A DNA stretch of 64,000 bases, from NCBI GenBank assembly GCA_947488815.1, contig CANLCC010000002.1, positions 69,789 through 133,788 of the forward strand, written 5' to 3'. The DNA is from CAIQIA01 sp945861105 (GTDB lineage: Bacteria; Cyanobacteriota; Cyanobacteriia; PCC-6307; Cyanobiaceae). Below are positions 16,079 through 25,290 of this stretch, one piece after another. Position 1 is the first letter of the stretch, and each line of letters opens with the position of its first letter. The position numbers and the translations under genes were made by a program. The notes beneath the pieces were generated by a model. The model did not search any database and had not been told where the DNA came from. It saw nothing but the letters and a program-made list of their open reading frames with translations.

Positions 16079-17023
16079 ATGAAAGCCCTGCTTTATTCCA
16101 ACAAAGAGATCTGCATTGACTTCAACATCTCCCTCCACACGCCCACCAACACTCTCGCGGTCACTTTCACCGAAAGAGGCAACAGGGAACTCGAAGGGCC
16201 TGGCTTTGGAACTGAAGCCCTGACGAAATATGGCATCGACGTTATCTCAGTCAAAACCAGGCAAGATGCTTGGTATCAAAATCTCACCTCCGACATTATA
16301 TCCAGCGTTGCGCTCTTCCTGTCGCGGCTTAGACCAAGGTATCAAGCCATCACCGGCTATGGCAGCAGCATGGGCGCATACGCAGCAATGCGCTTCTCAA
16401 AGTTACTGGATCTTGATCAAGTTCTAGCGCTATCACCGGTCCATGGAATTCATTATCCCTGGGATATGCGGTGGGCACAGGACCTACCAGCAGACTCTTC
16501 TTTCGAACCAATGACAAAAGCAGATATTTCAACCAAGACTCACTTCTTTACCGTATTTGATCCCAAGAGCCTGGATGCACGTCACGCCGACCTGTACAGA
16601 AAGATCATCGCCCCTGACGCACTCCACGAAATCCACACGCCCTATTCTGGCCATCCTTCCAGCTATTTTCTTCGCGATGTTGGCATGCTCTCTCAATTGG
16701 CCACAACAATCATCAAGACAGGGAGCTTCCCACACAAAAAAATCAAAAGGACGCAAGCAGCAGGGCCAGCCCCTAAAACCTACCTGTTCAACCTTGCCAA
16801 CGCCTGCCTAGACCGGAACAAGCCCAAAGTCGCCCTCGCGATTGCAGAGCAATTACTCGAACGCAATGATCGATACGCTGATTTTTATATGATCAAAGCA
16901 AAAGCCTTTCGTCTACTGGGTGATCGCTCTAGCGCACTGGATGCCTGCTATCGCGCCGCAGAGCTCAACCCCAGCAATCCCCACTACTTATTATTCGCCG
17001 AGCATTTTCTAAAGACCGCTTAA
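16079..17023 (+). CDS. Hydrolase-like protein with C-terminal TPR, probably transferred
   Basis: A 314-residue protein. Residues ~1-220 look like an alpha/beta-hydrolase-type domain: a beta-rich N-terminus, then FGTEALTKYGIDVISV and ITGYGSSMGAYAAMRF, where GSSMG matches the GxSxG nucleophile elbow, and a later HPSSYF. Residues ~225-310 look like tandem TPR helices (LANACLDRNKPKVALAIAEQLL, KAFRLLGDRSSALDACYRAAEL). Proteins of this layout occur near glycan biosynthesis genes in other bacteria, but no substrate can be named. Its G+C is near 50%, far below the roughly 70% of bioF and the following genes, and codon use differs. It separates bioF from the rest of the biotin genes. Confidence 0.75.
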   Translation: MKALLYSNKEICIDFNISLHTPTNTLAVTFTERGNRELEGPGFGTEALTKYGIDVISVKTRQDAWYQNLTSDIISSVALFLSRLRPRYQAITGYGSSMGAYAAMRFSKLLDLDQVLALSPVHGIHYPWDMRWAQDLPADSSFEPMTKADISTKTHFFTVFDPKSLDARHADLYRKIIAPDALHEIHTPYSGHPSSYFLRDVGMLSQLATTIIKTGSFPHKKIKRTQAAGPAPKTYLFNLANACLDRNKPKVALAIAEQLLERNDRYADFYMIKAKAFRLLGDRSSALDACYRAAELNPSNPHYLLFAEHFLKTA

Positions 17024-17141
17024 CTCCATGCTTCCATGGCGCACTCGCGCGGCGGGGTCCACAGTTCCCTCTTGGGCGGGCCCCACGGGCAGCCAGACCA
17101 ACTGGGGCAGCCGCCGTTCTAGATAGAGGTGGTTTCCACTC

Positions 17142-17861
17142 TTGCTTGGACTCGTGGCCGAGACCGGCACCTGGCAACTGCTGGCCGCCCATGGCTGGGG
17201 CAGCGACCACCGCTGCTGGGAGGGGTTCGCCCCGGCCTGCGAGCAGCGCCGCTGGACCCTGGCTCGGTTCGACCGGGGTTACGGCCGGTTTGCCGTCGCC
17301 CAGCCAGGCTGGAGCGGTCGGGGCCGCCGGGCCTTGGTCGTCAATTCCCTTGGCCTGCATCTGGTGCCACCGGCCCTGCTCGCCGCCGCGGATGCGGTGG
17401 TGTTGCTGGCCAGCTTCGCCCGCTTCGTGCCCGCCGGTGATGCCGGCCGCCCCCTGCGCCTGGCCCTGCAGGCCATGGATGAACGCCTGGCCGCCGGCGA
17501 TGTGACAGGCCTTTTCAGGGAATTCCGCCAGCGGGTGGCCGAGCCACAGCCGGTGGAGCACCTGCCCACCGGCGTGGAGGACGGCCCCGTGCCGCCGGCG
17601 GGGCTGGCGCAGCTGCGCCGCGACCTGGCGCTGCTGGGCAGCTGCGACGGCCTGCCCGAGGGCTTCCCCACCGGGGCCCCGGTGCTGATCATCGAGGGAG
17701 GCGCCGACGCGATCGTGCATCCGCTCTGCCGCGAGGATCTGCGCCAGCGGCTGCCCCAGGCACCGGTGATCCGCCTGGAGGGCGTGGGCCATGGGCTGCT
17801 GCTGCCGGGGCTGGCCGACCAGGTGCTGGGCTGGCTCGCGGCTCTGGAGGAGTCCCCATGA
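17142..17861 (+). CDS. bioK: Pimeloyl-ACP methyl ester esterase, BioK-like
   Basis: Predicted to remove the methyl group from pimeloyl-ACP methyl ester and so end the BioC-dependent pimelate pathway; BioK is the picocyanobacterial replacement for BioH. The 239-residue alpha/beta hydrolase has AHGWGSDHRCW (oxyanion region), a nucleophile elbow VNSLG with Ser69, and the acid and base in EGGADAIVH and GVGHGLLLPG. The elbow lacks the first Gly of GxSxG. TTG 17142 is chosen because GAGGTGG lies 9 bases upstream; GTG 17154 is the alternative. It overlaps bioC by ATGA. Confidence 0.72.
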   Translation: MLGLVAETGTWQLLAAHGWGSDHRCWEGFAPACEQRRWTLARFDRGYGRFAVAQPGWSGRGRRALVVNSLGLHLVPPALLAAADAVVLLASFARFVPAGDAGRPLRLALQAMDERLAAGDVTGLFREFRQRVAEPQPVEHLPTGVEDGPVPPAGLAQLRRDLALLGSCDGLPEGFPTGAPVLIIEGGADAIVHPLCREDLRQRLPQAPVIRLEGVGHGLLLPGLADQVLGWLAALEESP

Positions 17862-18616
17862 CCAGCGGGGGCCTCGACCGTCGCACCGCCTTCGGGCGGG
17901 CCGCCGCCACCTACGCCGCCAGCGCAAGGCTGCAGCAGGCCCTGGCCTGGCGCCTCGCCCACCATTGCCGGGGCCTGGCGCTGCCCGCCGGCCCGGTGCT
18001 CGACCTGGGGGCCGGCCCCGGCACCCTCGCCGGCGCCCTGCGACGCCAGCGGCCCGACCTCGACCCGTGGCTGGTGGATGACTGTGCCCCGCTGCTGGCG
18101 CTGGCGCCGGCGCCGGCCGAGCGACGGCTGCTGTGGGACCTCGACCGGGGCCTTCCCCCCCAGGCCCAGGGCGCTGCGCTGCTGATGAGCAGCTTCGCCC
18201 TGCACTGGCTGGCCGATCCCGTTGCCCAGCTGCGCCATTGGCTGGGCTGCCTCGCCCCCGGCGGCTGGCTGGCGCTGGCGGTGCCGGTGGCGGGCAGCTT
18301 CGACGGCTGGCGCCAGGCCGCCCGCCGGGCGGGGGTCGCCTGCACCGCCCTGGCCTTACCCGATGGCGATGCCCTGCGCAACGCCGTCGAAGCCACAGTG
18401 CGTCCTTCACTCGATCGCCGGTTGCGCTTCACCGTCGGTTACCCCAGCCCCCTGGCCTTCCTGCGGGAGCTGCGGCAGCTGGGGGTGCAGGGCCAGGCCT
18501 CCGGTCGACTGCAGGCGGGCGCCATGCGCCGACTGCTGCGCCACTGGCCCGCCGACGCCCGCGGCCGCACCCTGCTCTCCTGGGAACTGCGCCTGCTGCT
18601 GGCGCAACGGCCATGA
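17858..18616 (+). CDS. bioC: Malonyl-ACP O-methyltransferase
   Basis: BioC methylates malonyl-ACP so that it can enter fatty acid synthesis and be extended to pimeloyl-ACP methyl ester. The protein is 252 residues. The N-terminal RTAFGRAAATYAASARLQ is typical of BioC, and LDLGAGPGTLAGAL is the SAM-binding motif; SSFALHWLADP and LGCLAPGGWLALA follow. It overlaps bioK-like and bioD by 4 bases each, so the three genes are translationally coupled. Confidence 0.9.
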   Translation: MTSGGLDRRTAFGRAAATYAASARLQQALAWRLAHHCRGLALPAGPVLDLGAGPGTLAGALRRQRPDLDPWLVDDCAPLLALAPAPAERRLLWDLDRGLPPQAQGAALLMSSFALHWLADPVAQLRHWLGCLAPGGWLALAVPVAGSFDGWRQAARRAGVACTALALPDGDALRNAVEATVRPSLDRRLRFTVGYPSPLAFLRELRQLGVQGQASGRLQAGAMRRLLRHWPADARGRTLLSWELRLLLAQRP

Positions 18617-19272
18617 CCCCGCCGCCAGAGCTGCCGTTGCGGCTGGTGGTGGCCGGCACCGACACCGACGTCGGCAAGACCATGGTGAGCGCGATGCTGG
18701 TGCGGGCCCTGCAGGCCTCGTACTGGAAACCGGTGCAGTGCGGCGACCTGGCCGTGGGGGGCGACAGTGCCCGGGTGGCGCAGCTGGCGGGGCTGACCGT
18801 TGCTGAGGCCGCTGGACGGATCTTGCCGGAGGCTTACCGCCTGGCGGCACCGGCCTCCCCGAACCAGGCCGCCGCGGCCGAAGGACTGGTGGTGCAGGAG
18901 GAGACGCTGCAGCTGCCGGCCGTGGCGGGACCGCTGGTGGTCGAATGCGCCGGGGGGCTGCTGGTGCCCCTCCGCGACGATCTGCTGCAGATCACGATGA
19001 TCGCTCGCTGGCAGCTGCCGGTGGTGCTGGTGGCCCGCAGCGGCCTGGGCACCCTCAACCACACGCTGTTGTCACTGGAGGCCCTAAACCGCCGGGGCAT
19101 CCCTGTGCTGGGACTGGTGCTCAACGGCGAGCCCCATGGGGCCAACCGCAGCAGCCTCGAGCGCATCGGCCGGGTGCCGGTGCTGCTCGAGTTACCGCCC
19201 CTGGCCGACCCCGGCCCGGCGGCCCTGGATGCCGCCTGGACGCGCTTCAGAGTCCCGGGCTGCTCTGCATGA
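18613..19272 (+). CDS. bioD: Dethiobiotin synthetase
   Basis: BioD closes the ureido ring of dethiobiotin from DAPA, CO2 and ATP. The protein is 219 residues. The P-loop GTDTDVGKT is at residues 15-23; YWKPVQCG and VECAGGLLVPL are conserved substrate-binding parts. The start is the ATG overlapping the bioC stop (ATGA). Its last 26 bases overlap the SDR gene tail to tail. bioA, the gene acting just before BioD in the pathway, is 18.3 kb away at 37.6 kb. Confidence 0.93.
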   Translation: MTPPPELPLRLVVAGTDTDVGKTMVSAMLVRALQASYWKPVQCGDLAVGGDSARVAQLAGLTVAEAAGRILPEAYRLAAPASPNQAAAAEGLVVQEETLQLPAVAGPLVVECAGGLLVPLRDDLLQITMIARWQLPVVLVARSGLGTLNHTLLSLEALNRRGIPVLGLVLNGEPHGANRSSLERIGRVPVLLELPPLADPGPAALDAAWTRFRVPGCSA

Positions 19273-20053
19273 TGCCGCCATCGGCAAAGATGCTGGTGGC
19301 GGTGATGTAGCTGGCGGCATCGCTGGCCAGGAAGCCCACCACCTTGGCGATCTCCTCCGGCTGGGCCATGCGGCCCATCGGAATGGCGGCATTGAGCTTG
19401 GCCAGCAGCTCGGGATCGTTCATCGTCGAGTCATTGATCGGCGTGGCCACGGCGCCGGGCCCCACGTTCACGATCGTCACTCCCTTGGAGGCCAGTTCAA
19501 CGCCGGCCGTGCGGGTGAGCATGCGCACCCCACCTTTGGCGACGCAATAAGGGGTGTTGTTGGGCATGGGCCAATCCTCGTGCACCGACGAGATGTTGAT
19601 GATCCGGCCGCCGCTGCCCTGGGCGATCATCTGCTTGGCGGCGTACTGGGTGGCAAAGAACACCCCGCGCAGATTGACGTTGAGCACCTTGTCGAAATCC
19701 TCGGGTGTGGTGTCGAGGATCGAGGTGCGGGTCTCGATGCCGGCATTGTTCACCATCACATCCAGGCGGCCGTAGCGGTTCACCGCCTCCTGGATCAGCC
19801 GCTGCAGATCATCGAGCTTGGCCACATCAGCCTGCACACCACAGCAGGTGCCACCCAGCTCACCGATCTCCTCCTCGAGCGATTCAGTGGCCTCAGGGTG
19901 GGAGCGATAGTCGATCACCACCCGCGCACCGAGGCGGGCGACGGTTTCGACGATGGCCTTGCCGATGCCGCTGTTGCCACCGGTGACGATGATCACCTTG
20001 CCCTGCAGAAGGTTGGCAAGGCTCTGCTGGGCGTAGGGGTTGGTCTGGGTCAT
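19247..20053 (-). CDS. Short-chain dehydrogenase/reductase, glucose 1-dehydrogenase-like
   Basis: A 268-residue classical SDR that uses NAD(P)H. The cofactor motif TGGNSGIGK is at the N-terminus, NNAGIE is in the middle, and the catalytic Ser, Tyr and Lys lie in INISSVHED and YCVAKGG. The ending GMxGRxxxPEEIA / DGGI pattern (PMGRMAQPEEIAK, SIFADGGIM) is the one found in bacterial glucose 1-dehydrogenase and FabG-like enzymes. The substrate is uncertain. It marks the left edge of the accessory block and overlaps bioD by 26 bases. Confidence 0.8.
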   Translation of the reverse strand: MTQTNPYAQQSLANLLQGKVIIVTGGNSGIGKAIVETVARLGARVVIDYRSHPEATESLEEEIGELGGTCCGVQADVAKLDDLQRLIQEAVNRYGRLDVMVNNAGIETRTSILDTTPEDFDKVLNVNLRGVFFATQYAAKQMIAQGSGGRIINISSVHEDWPMPNNTPYCVAKGGVRMLTRTAGVELASKGVTIVNVGPGAVATPINDSTMNDPELLAKLNAAIPMGRMAQPEEIAKVVGFLASDAASYITATSIFADGGIMQSSPGL

Positions 20054-20174
20054 GTCGGGTGGAACGCGTCAACGGTCGTCGATCCACCGCAAGCTAGTCA
20101 GACCGGCGGATTCAGGCAGCCAGGTGCAACACCCGAACCCATCCCTAGGGTATGGCGATCCGGAGGTGGATCCC

Positions 20175-21107
20175 TTGCAGCGCCCGTCCAGCGGTCATCC
20201 CAGCGCCACTGATCCTGACGGCGCCACCGATCGACCCGCTCCGTCCATCCTTCGGGGTGCCGCGCTGCTGGTGGCGGCCTTTCTGGCGAACACGCTGCAG
20301 AGCGCCTTCGGCAAAGCGGTGGGCAGCGGCATGGACGCCGTGATGTTCACCTGGCTCACGTTTCTGCTGGCGCTCATCCTGCTGATCCCACTGCTGCTGT
20401 TCCGGCGGGGGCGGGATCTGCAGACCCAGGCCCTGCCACTGCATCTGTTGCGGGCCGGCACGGGCATGGGTGGCTTTCTGCTGTTCATCACGGCGGCACG
20501 GCTGGTCAATCTGGTCAATGCCAATGTGCTGCTGAATACCACCCCGCTGTTCATCCCCCTGCTGGCCTGGCTTGTTCTCAAGCAGAGCGTTCCGCGCAAT
20601 CTCTGGATCGCACTTGGCATCGGTTTCGCCGGAATGGTGATTGTGGTGCAACCCAATGCAGACATCCTGGACAAGCCAGGCGACCTGCTTGGTCTGGCTG
20701 CTGGTCTGGTCTGCGCGGTCGAGTTCCTGACGGTGAAGGGCCTCAACCGCAGTGAATCCCCGGTCACTCAACTGGCCTATTTCCTGAGCTTCGGGACGGT
20801 CATTTCCACCCTGCTCATGGCTGGCCGGTTCCATGCCATCAGCCTGGATCAGGGCCTGCTGGTGCTGGCCTCAGCGGTGTGTCTGCTGAGTTTCCAGTTC
20901 CTGCTGATTCAGGCCTACAAATTTGCCGACCCCAGTGCGATCGGGGCCTTCCAATACGCCTCGGTGATCTTCGCGGGCCTGATCGGCTGGATCTGGTTTC
21001 AGGAAGTACCCAACCTTGGGGTGGCCCTCGGAACGCTGCTGATCTGCGTGGGTGGCGCCTGCAGCATTCTCTGGCAGCAACCGGGGAGCAGCAAGCCGTT
21101 GTCTTGA
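20175..21107 (+). CDS. EamA (DMT) family transporter
   Basis: A 310-residue inner-membrane protein with about ten hydrophobic helices, the drug/metabolite transporter layout with two EamA repeats. The substrate cannot be read from sequence. TTG 20175 is chosen because GGAGG lies 8 bases upstream; GTG 20166 overlaps that motif. The stop overlaps the possible TTG start of the porin remnant downstream, which suggests the two were once an operon. Confidence 0.75.
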   Translation: MQRPSSGHPSATDPDGATDRPAPSILRGAALLVAAFLANTLQSAFGKAVGSGMDAVMFTWLTFLLALILLIPLLLFRRGRDLQTQALPLHLLRAGTGMGGFLLFITAARLVNLVNANVLLNTTPLFIPLLAWLVLKQSVPRNLWIALGIGFAGMVIVVQPNADILDKPGDLLGLAAGLVCAVEFLTVKGLNRSESPVTQLAYFLSFGTVISTLLMAGRFHAISLDQGLLVLASAVCLLSFQFLLIQAYKFADPSAIGAFQYASVIFAGLIGWIWFQEVPNLGVALGTLLICVGGACSILWQQPGSSKPLS

Positions 21108-22087
21108 CCGCCCTTGCAGGATCACACCTGTTCAACCGGCGCTGGCCTGGCAAGGTCACAGCCATCGTTTTCCTCCTGCCACTGCTGGTCTTCACACAGG
21201 CCCTGAGGGCCTCCGATGAACCTCAACCTGGAGCAGACCCGCCACCGGCCAAGGCCAGGGCGGAATCGTGCCGGGTCAGGCCAGTTATAGCGACAACCAT
21301 CGGCTTACCATCCAGCTACCGCTGGGGTCCGCCGGCGACACATTCAAGTCTTCGGAGCTGATCCTGGAGGCCTACCAACGCAGTGGCGTGGATCTGTCGA
21401 CCATGGCCATCGGCAATCAATTCACAGTTCAGCAGCTGTACGGCATTGAAACGCTGGCCTTCTACTCAATTCGGCTCCAGGGAAGACTTCCTGCGCTGGG
21501 GGGAACTTACAAGCTGGGCCGCTTCAGCAGCGGCGATGACTTTGCCACCTGGCCCTATTACACGCTGGCCATGAACAACGCCATTGATGGCAATCCTCAG
21601 TCGTTGCCGGTGAACACGGGTTTCAGCAGTTTCCCCAATGCCGTCTGGGGAGCGACCGTGGATCTGGCGGTGGGCGATCAAACCCGGAGATGGCCTGCTG
21701 CTGATCAGCCAGCTGGAGCATTGCCACAGCTGCCCTGGAGTTGGCGGGCGCACCCAACGGCGGCAGGGCCCACCCGCCGCGGCGGCCGCCGTGGTGGCGC
21801 AGGAGCCCTCCTATCCGCTGCATCGCCGCAGGCTGGCGCTCGGCGGCTACTGGTCGCTCTACAGCCAACCCAGCTTCAGTGGCGCCGATCCGCCGGCTTC
21901 CACCTACGGGGCCTGGCTGCATGGTGATGCCACCCTCTGGCAGCCGCGCCTCGGTGGGCCCGCCCTGGCCGCCTGGGCCAGCATGACCAGCATGAGACGG
22001 TGCTGGAACTCGGCTATCGCCACCATCTGGGTTCTCGACGATCCCCACGGCCCTGGTGCTGGGTCTTCAGGCCGGCCTGCGGCTGTA
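21104..22087 (+). pseudogene. Decayed OprB-type carbohydrate porin
   Basis: Pieces of one outer-membrane porin are spread over shifting frames. 21104-~21250 (frame 2) encodes a signal peptide (AIVFLLPLLVFTQALRASDE). ~21255-21690 (frame 1) gives YKLGRFSSGDDFATWPYY and SSFPNAVWGATVDLA, which match OprB porins. ~21680-21985 (frame 2) gives GGYWSLYSQPSF and LGGPALAAWAS. Frame 1 returns for HETVLELGYRHHL, and frame 2 for the C-terminal strand PTALVLGLQAGLRL and stop. At least four frame changes are needed. The length is also short for the family, and the SLH domain of cyanobacterial porins is absent. Confidence 0.7.
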
Positions 22088-22092
22088 GGTGG

Positions 22093-23061
22093 TCAACGGC
22101 TCAGCAGCTGCAGGCGGTGCCCGTCGGGATCGGCCACCTGCAGCCCCTGGCTCCAGTCCCCGCCAAGGCAGCCCTGCAGATCGAGGATGCCCTCGCTGAT
22201 CTGCCGCCCGCCGCAGGTCTCCAGTCGGGAAAGAATGTCGGCAAGGTCATTCACCTCCAGGCGGATCTGCCAGTGGCTGAGGTCCTGGGCGCCGAAATCG
22301 GCCGGCTGGGGGCGGCCATCGGCTGGCTGGCGGTAGGCGAGGGCCTCAATGCCCATGCCCTGGGGGGCGCGCCAGGCGCTGATGCCCACCTCGGTGGCCT
22401 CAAGACCGTCAAGGCGGTCCTGCTCGGGGCCGCTGTTGGTACCGCCACCGCCGCTGCACAGGCCCAGCAGCTCCCCATAGAAGCGGGCGGTGCATCCGGG
22501 GTCAGAGACACCAATGGCACTGTGGTCGATCCCCAGCACCGGAGCGACAGCCGACTGGTGCCAGCGGACATCGCCCTTGTCCCCGGGGAACTGCAGCAAT
22601 TCGAGCGGATGACCCTGGGGGTCATGCAGCTTGAACGCCACGATGCCGGCGGCGGCGGTGTTCCAGTCCGGCAGGCGCTGCGGGCCGTTGGTGGAGATGG
22701 GCTGCAGCGCCCCGGCAGTGATCTGTTGCTGCAGGGCCGGTGCCACCCCTTGGATGTCGGACACCACCAGGCAGATGTGCTGGAACCAGAGATCGTTGCT
22801 GCGCGAATCGGCAGGCACGGTGCGGCCCGGGCGGTGGGGGCCGGGATCCAGCACCTCGGTCAGCTCCAGCCGTTCTTCACCGATCGCCAGGACAAGCCGC
22901 CGCAGCCTGGCGCCGGCGAGGCCGATCAGAGAGCAGTAGGCATCGGCATCGTGCTCGCTGGCCGCCAGTCGCCGGCAGCCGAGCCAGTGTTCAAACCACT
23001 CGGCCAGACCATCGGCCCCCGTGCAGGTGAACCCGACGCTCTGGAGATGGGGACGATCCAT
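22093..23061 (-). CDS. Two-domain VOC (glyoxalase-fold) protein
   Basis: A 322-residue protein with two vicinal-oxygen-chelate domains, about residues 1-160 and 175-322. Markers are LQSVGFTCTGADGLAEWFE, WFQHICLVVSD, LHDPQGHPLELLQFP, then IDHSAIGVSD, ARFYGELLGL and VADPDGHRLQLL. Such proteins are metal-dependent dioxygenases, isomerases or lyases; this one cannot be assigned. The start is ATG 23061; the open frame to 23331 overlaps the glgX remnant and is not VOC sequence. It appears intact between two broken genes. Confidence 0.75.
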   Translation of the reverse strand: MDRPHLQSVGFTCTGADGLAEWFEHWLGCRRLAASEHDADAYCSLIGLAGARLRRLVLAIGEERLELTEVLDPGPHRPGRTVPADSRSNDLWFQHICLVVSDIQGVAPALQQQITAGALQPISTNGPQRLPDWNTAAAGIVAFKLHDPQGHPLELLQFPGDKGDVRWHQSAVAPVLGIDHSAIGVSDPGCTARFYGELLGLCSGGGGTNSGPEQDRLDGLEATEVGISAWRAPQGMGIEALAYRQPADGRPQPADFGAQDLSHWQIRLEVNDLADILSRLETCGGRQISEGILDLQGCLGGDWSQGLQVADPDGHRLQLLSR

Positions 23062-23116
23062 GGGTGCGCCGTTGACCGCTCGGGAGCAGGGGATTGTCTG
23101 GACCGTACCGGCGCCT

Positions 23117-25205
23117 TCAGCACCTGTCAGCCGATGCCGCTCCCGCCCGCACCAGCAGCACCACCACCGAACGGGACTCAACCTGATAGGCGGCCTCTGG
23201 CAGCGATGGCGCCGCCTCCCAGTCGACGATGTCCTCCGGGCTGGGCAGGGCCGTGTCGATCCACCGATGCCAGCGGCCATCGGGCAGGTTCGTGGGGGGA
23301 AGAACGAACCGCAGGGGCTGCCACCAGGCATTCACGAGCAGATGCAGGCGAAAGCGATGCTCAGCACTGGTGTAGCAGAGCGCCAGTGAGTGGGAATCAG
23401 GCCCCCAGTCGGGCTGAAAAGGCTCCACCCCATGCCATTCAATGGCGCAGCGCCGCAGCAGCTCGGCCAGTGGCAGATGGGTGTGATCGACCACAACATC
23501 CCGCCGATGGCGATAGGCGATCAGCTCCCGGGTGAACCGCAGCAGATCGGCTCGGCGCTCCAGCAGATGTCAGTCGAACCAGCTGATCGGATTGTCCTGG
23601 CAGTAGGCGTTGTTGTTACCCCGTTGGCTGCGGCCCACCTCATCCCCCATCGCCAGCATCGGTGTGCCCGACGCCAGCAGCAAGAGGCAAAGGGCATTCC
23701 GCATCTGGCGGTCCCTGAGGGCCAGCACCTGCGGATCATCCGTCTCTCCTTCGGCACCGCAGTTCCAGCTGGCATTGTCATCCGAACCGTCGCGGTTCGC
23801 CTCGCCGTTGGCCTCGTTGTGTCTGGTGTTGTAACTCACCCAGTCGGCGAGGGGGAAGCCGTCGTGGCAGGTGATGAAATTCACGCTCAGTTCCGCCTCG
23901 CGGCCGCGCTGGCCATACACGTCCGGACTACCGATCAGTCGCTGGGCCGCTGCCCAGGCAAAGCCTCGATCCCCCTTGAGAAAATGACGCAGGTCATCAC
24001 GGAAGCGGCCGTTCCACTCCTTCAGCGCTCGCCGACGAAGCTGCCCACCTCATAGAGCCCGGCCGCATCCCAGGCCTCGGCGATCAGCTTGGTGCCCGCC
24101 AGCACCGGATCGCTGTCGAGATCCAGCAGGATCGGTGGCCTCGGTTCCGGCTTGCCCTCCTCGTCGCGGGACAGGACGGCGGCCAGATCAAATCGGAAGC
24201 CATCGACATGCAGATGCTGGACCCAGTGGCGCAGGCTGTGGCGGATCAGCCGCCGCACGATGGGATTGTTGGCATTGAAGGTGTTACCGCAGCCCGTCAC
24301 ATCCAGATCCCGCAGGCTGTCGCCCCCCCCTCGAGCAGGTAGTAATCGTGGGGAGCGAGCCCCCGGTAGGAGAGCATGGGCCCGGCCGACGGCCCGGCCA
24401 TGGCCCCTTCGGCGGTGTGGTTGAACACCACGTCGAGAATCACCTCAATGCCCGCACGGTGCAGGGCCTTGACAAGGTCACGGAACTCATTGAGCACTGC
24501 CAGGGGATCGGCGACGCTGGCGTACGCCGGGTGGGGCGCCAGCACCGAGATGGGCTGATAGCCCCAGTGGTTCACCAACCCCGCAGGCGCAGCCTGGGGA
24601 TCAAAGGCGAAGACCGGCAGCAGTTCCACCGCCGTGATGCCCAGGTGCTGCAGGTGGGGGATGGCGTCGATCAGACCGGCGTAGGTGCCGGCCCGGTCCG
24701 GCGCCACGCCAGAACTGGGATCAACAGTGAACCCACGGACATGCAACTCATAGATCACCGTGTCGCGGGCCAGTCGGCCCAGGGGACGGTCCCCTTCCCA
24801 GTCGTAGTGGCTGAGGTCAGCCACGACGCTCTTCATGGCGCCAGCCCAGCCGTGATCAGGGTTCTGCCGCTGACCTTGCAGCCGGCTGTAACCCGGCGGC
24901 ATGGCCAGCGCCATGGCGTAGGGGTCGAGCAGCAGACAGTCGGGGTCGGCCGGAAAGCGGAAGCCATAGAGCTGACCGGGCTCGACCCCCGTCAGCAGGC
25001 CATGCCAGTAGGTACCGCTGCAGTGCTCTTCCCCGGCGAGAACCACCACCGCCGAAGGCTGGGGATCATCGACAGCGCCAAAAAGACACAGGTCCACCCG
25101 GTCGCAGTTGCGGGCGTGGAGACTGAAGTTCACTGCACCGGAATGGCACGTGGCCCCGAGCGGTGCACTGGAACCGGCGGCCAGGGTCAGAGAAGACGTG
25201 CTCAT
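23117..25205 (-). pseudogene. glgX: Glycogen debranching enzyme glgX, inactivated
   Basis: An almost full-length isoamylase-type debranching enzyme (GH13) broken in three places. The first part (25205 leftwards) starts MSTSSLTLAAGSS and runs through YELHVRGFTVDP and VFNHTAEG. At 24323-24330 a run of eight C (G8 on the coding strand) shifts the frame; seven would restore LLEGGDSLRDLDVTG. At about 24022 one base is missing after SFVGER. At 23570-23572 a Trp codon reads TGA in SWFD-stop. Catalytic motifs FRFDLAAVL, AEAWD and TCHDG are retained. The pattern suggests recent loss; base-calling error could explain one lesion but hardly all three. Confidence 0.85.
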
Positions 25206-25290
25206 CGCCAACCACCCACCAGCCACATGCCAATGGTGGCCAGACCAGGGGCTGCTGACTACGGTTCGGGGGCACATCCGGTCAGGCCCG

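Noticed and set aside
15849..17141. Insertion sequence or integrase around the low-G+C gene
   Set aside because: No transposase frame, terminal inverted repeat or target-site duplication could be seen on either side.
22000..23535. 511-residue open frame opposite the VOC gene
   Set aside because: It spans the porin remnant end, VOC gene and part of glgX in antisense; only LELGYRHHL at its start is meaningful and belongs to the porin pseudogene.
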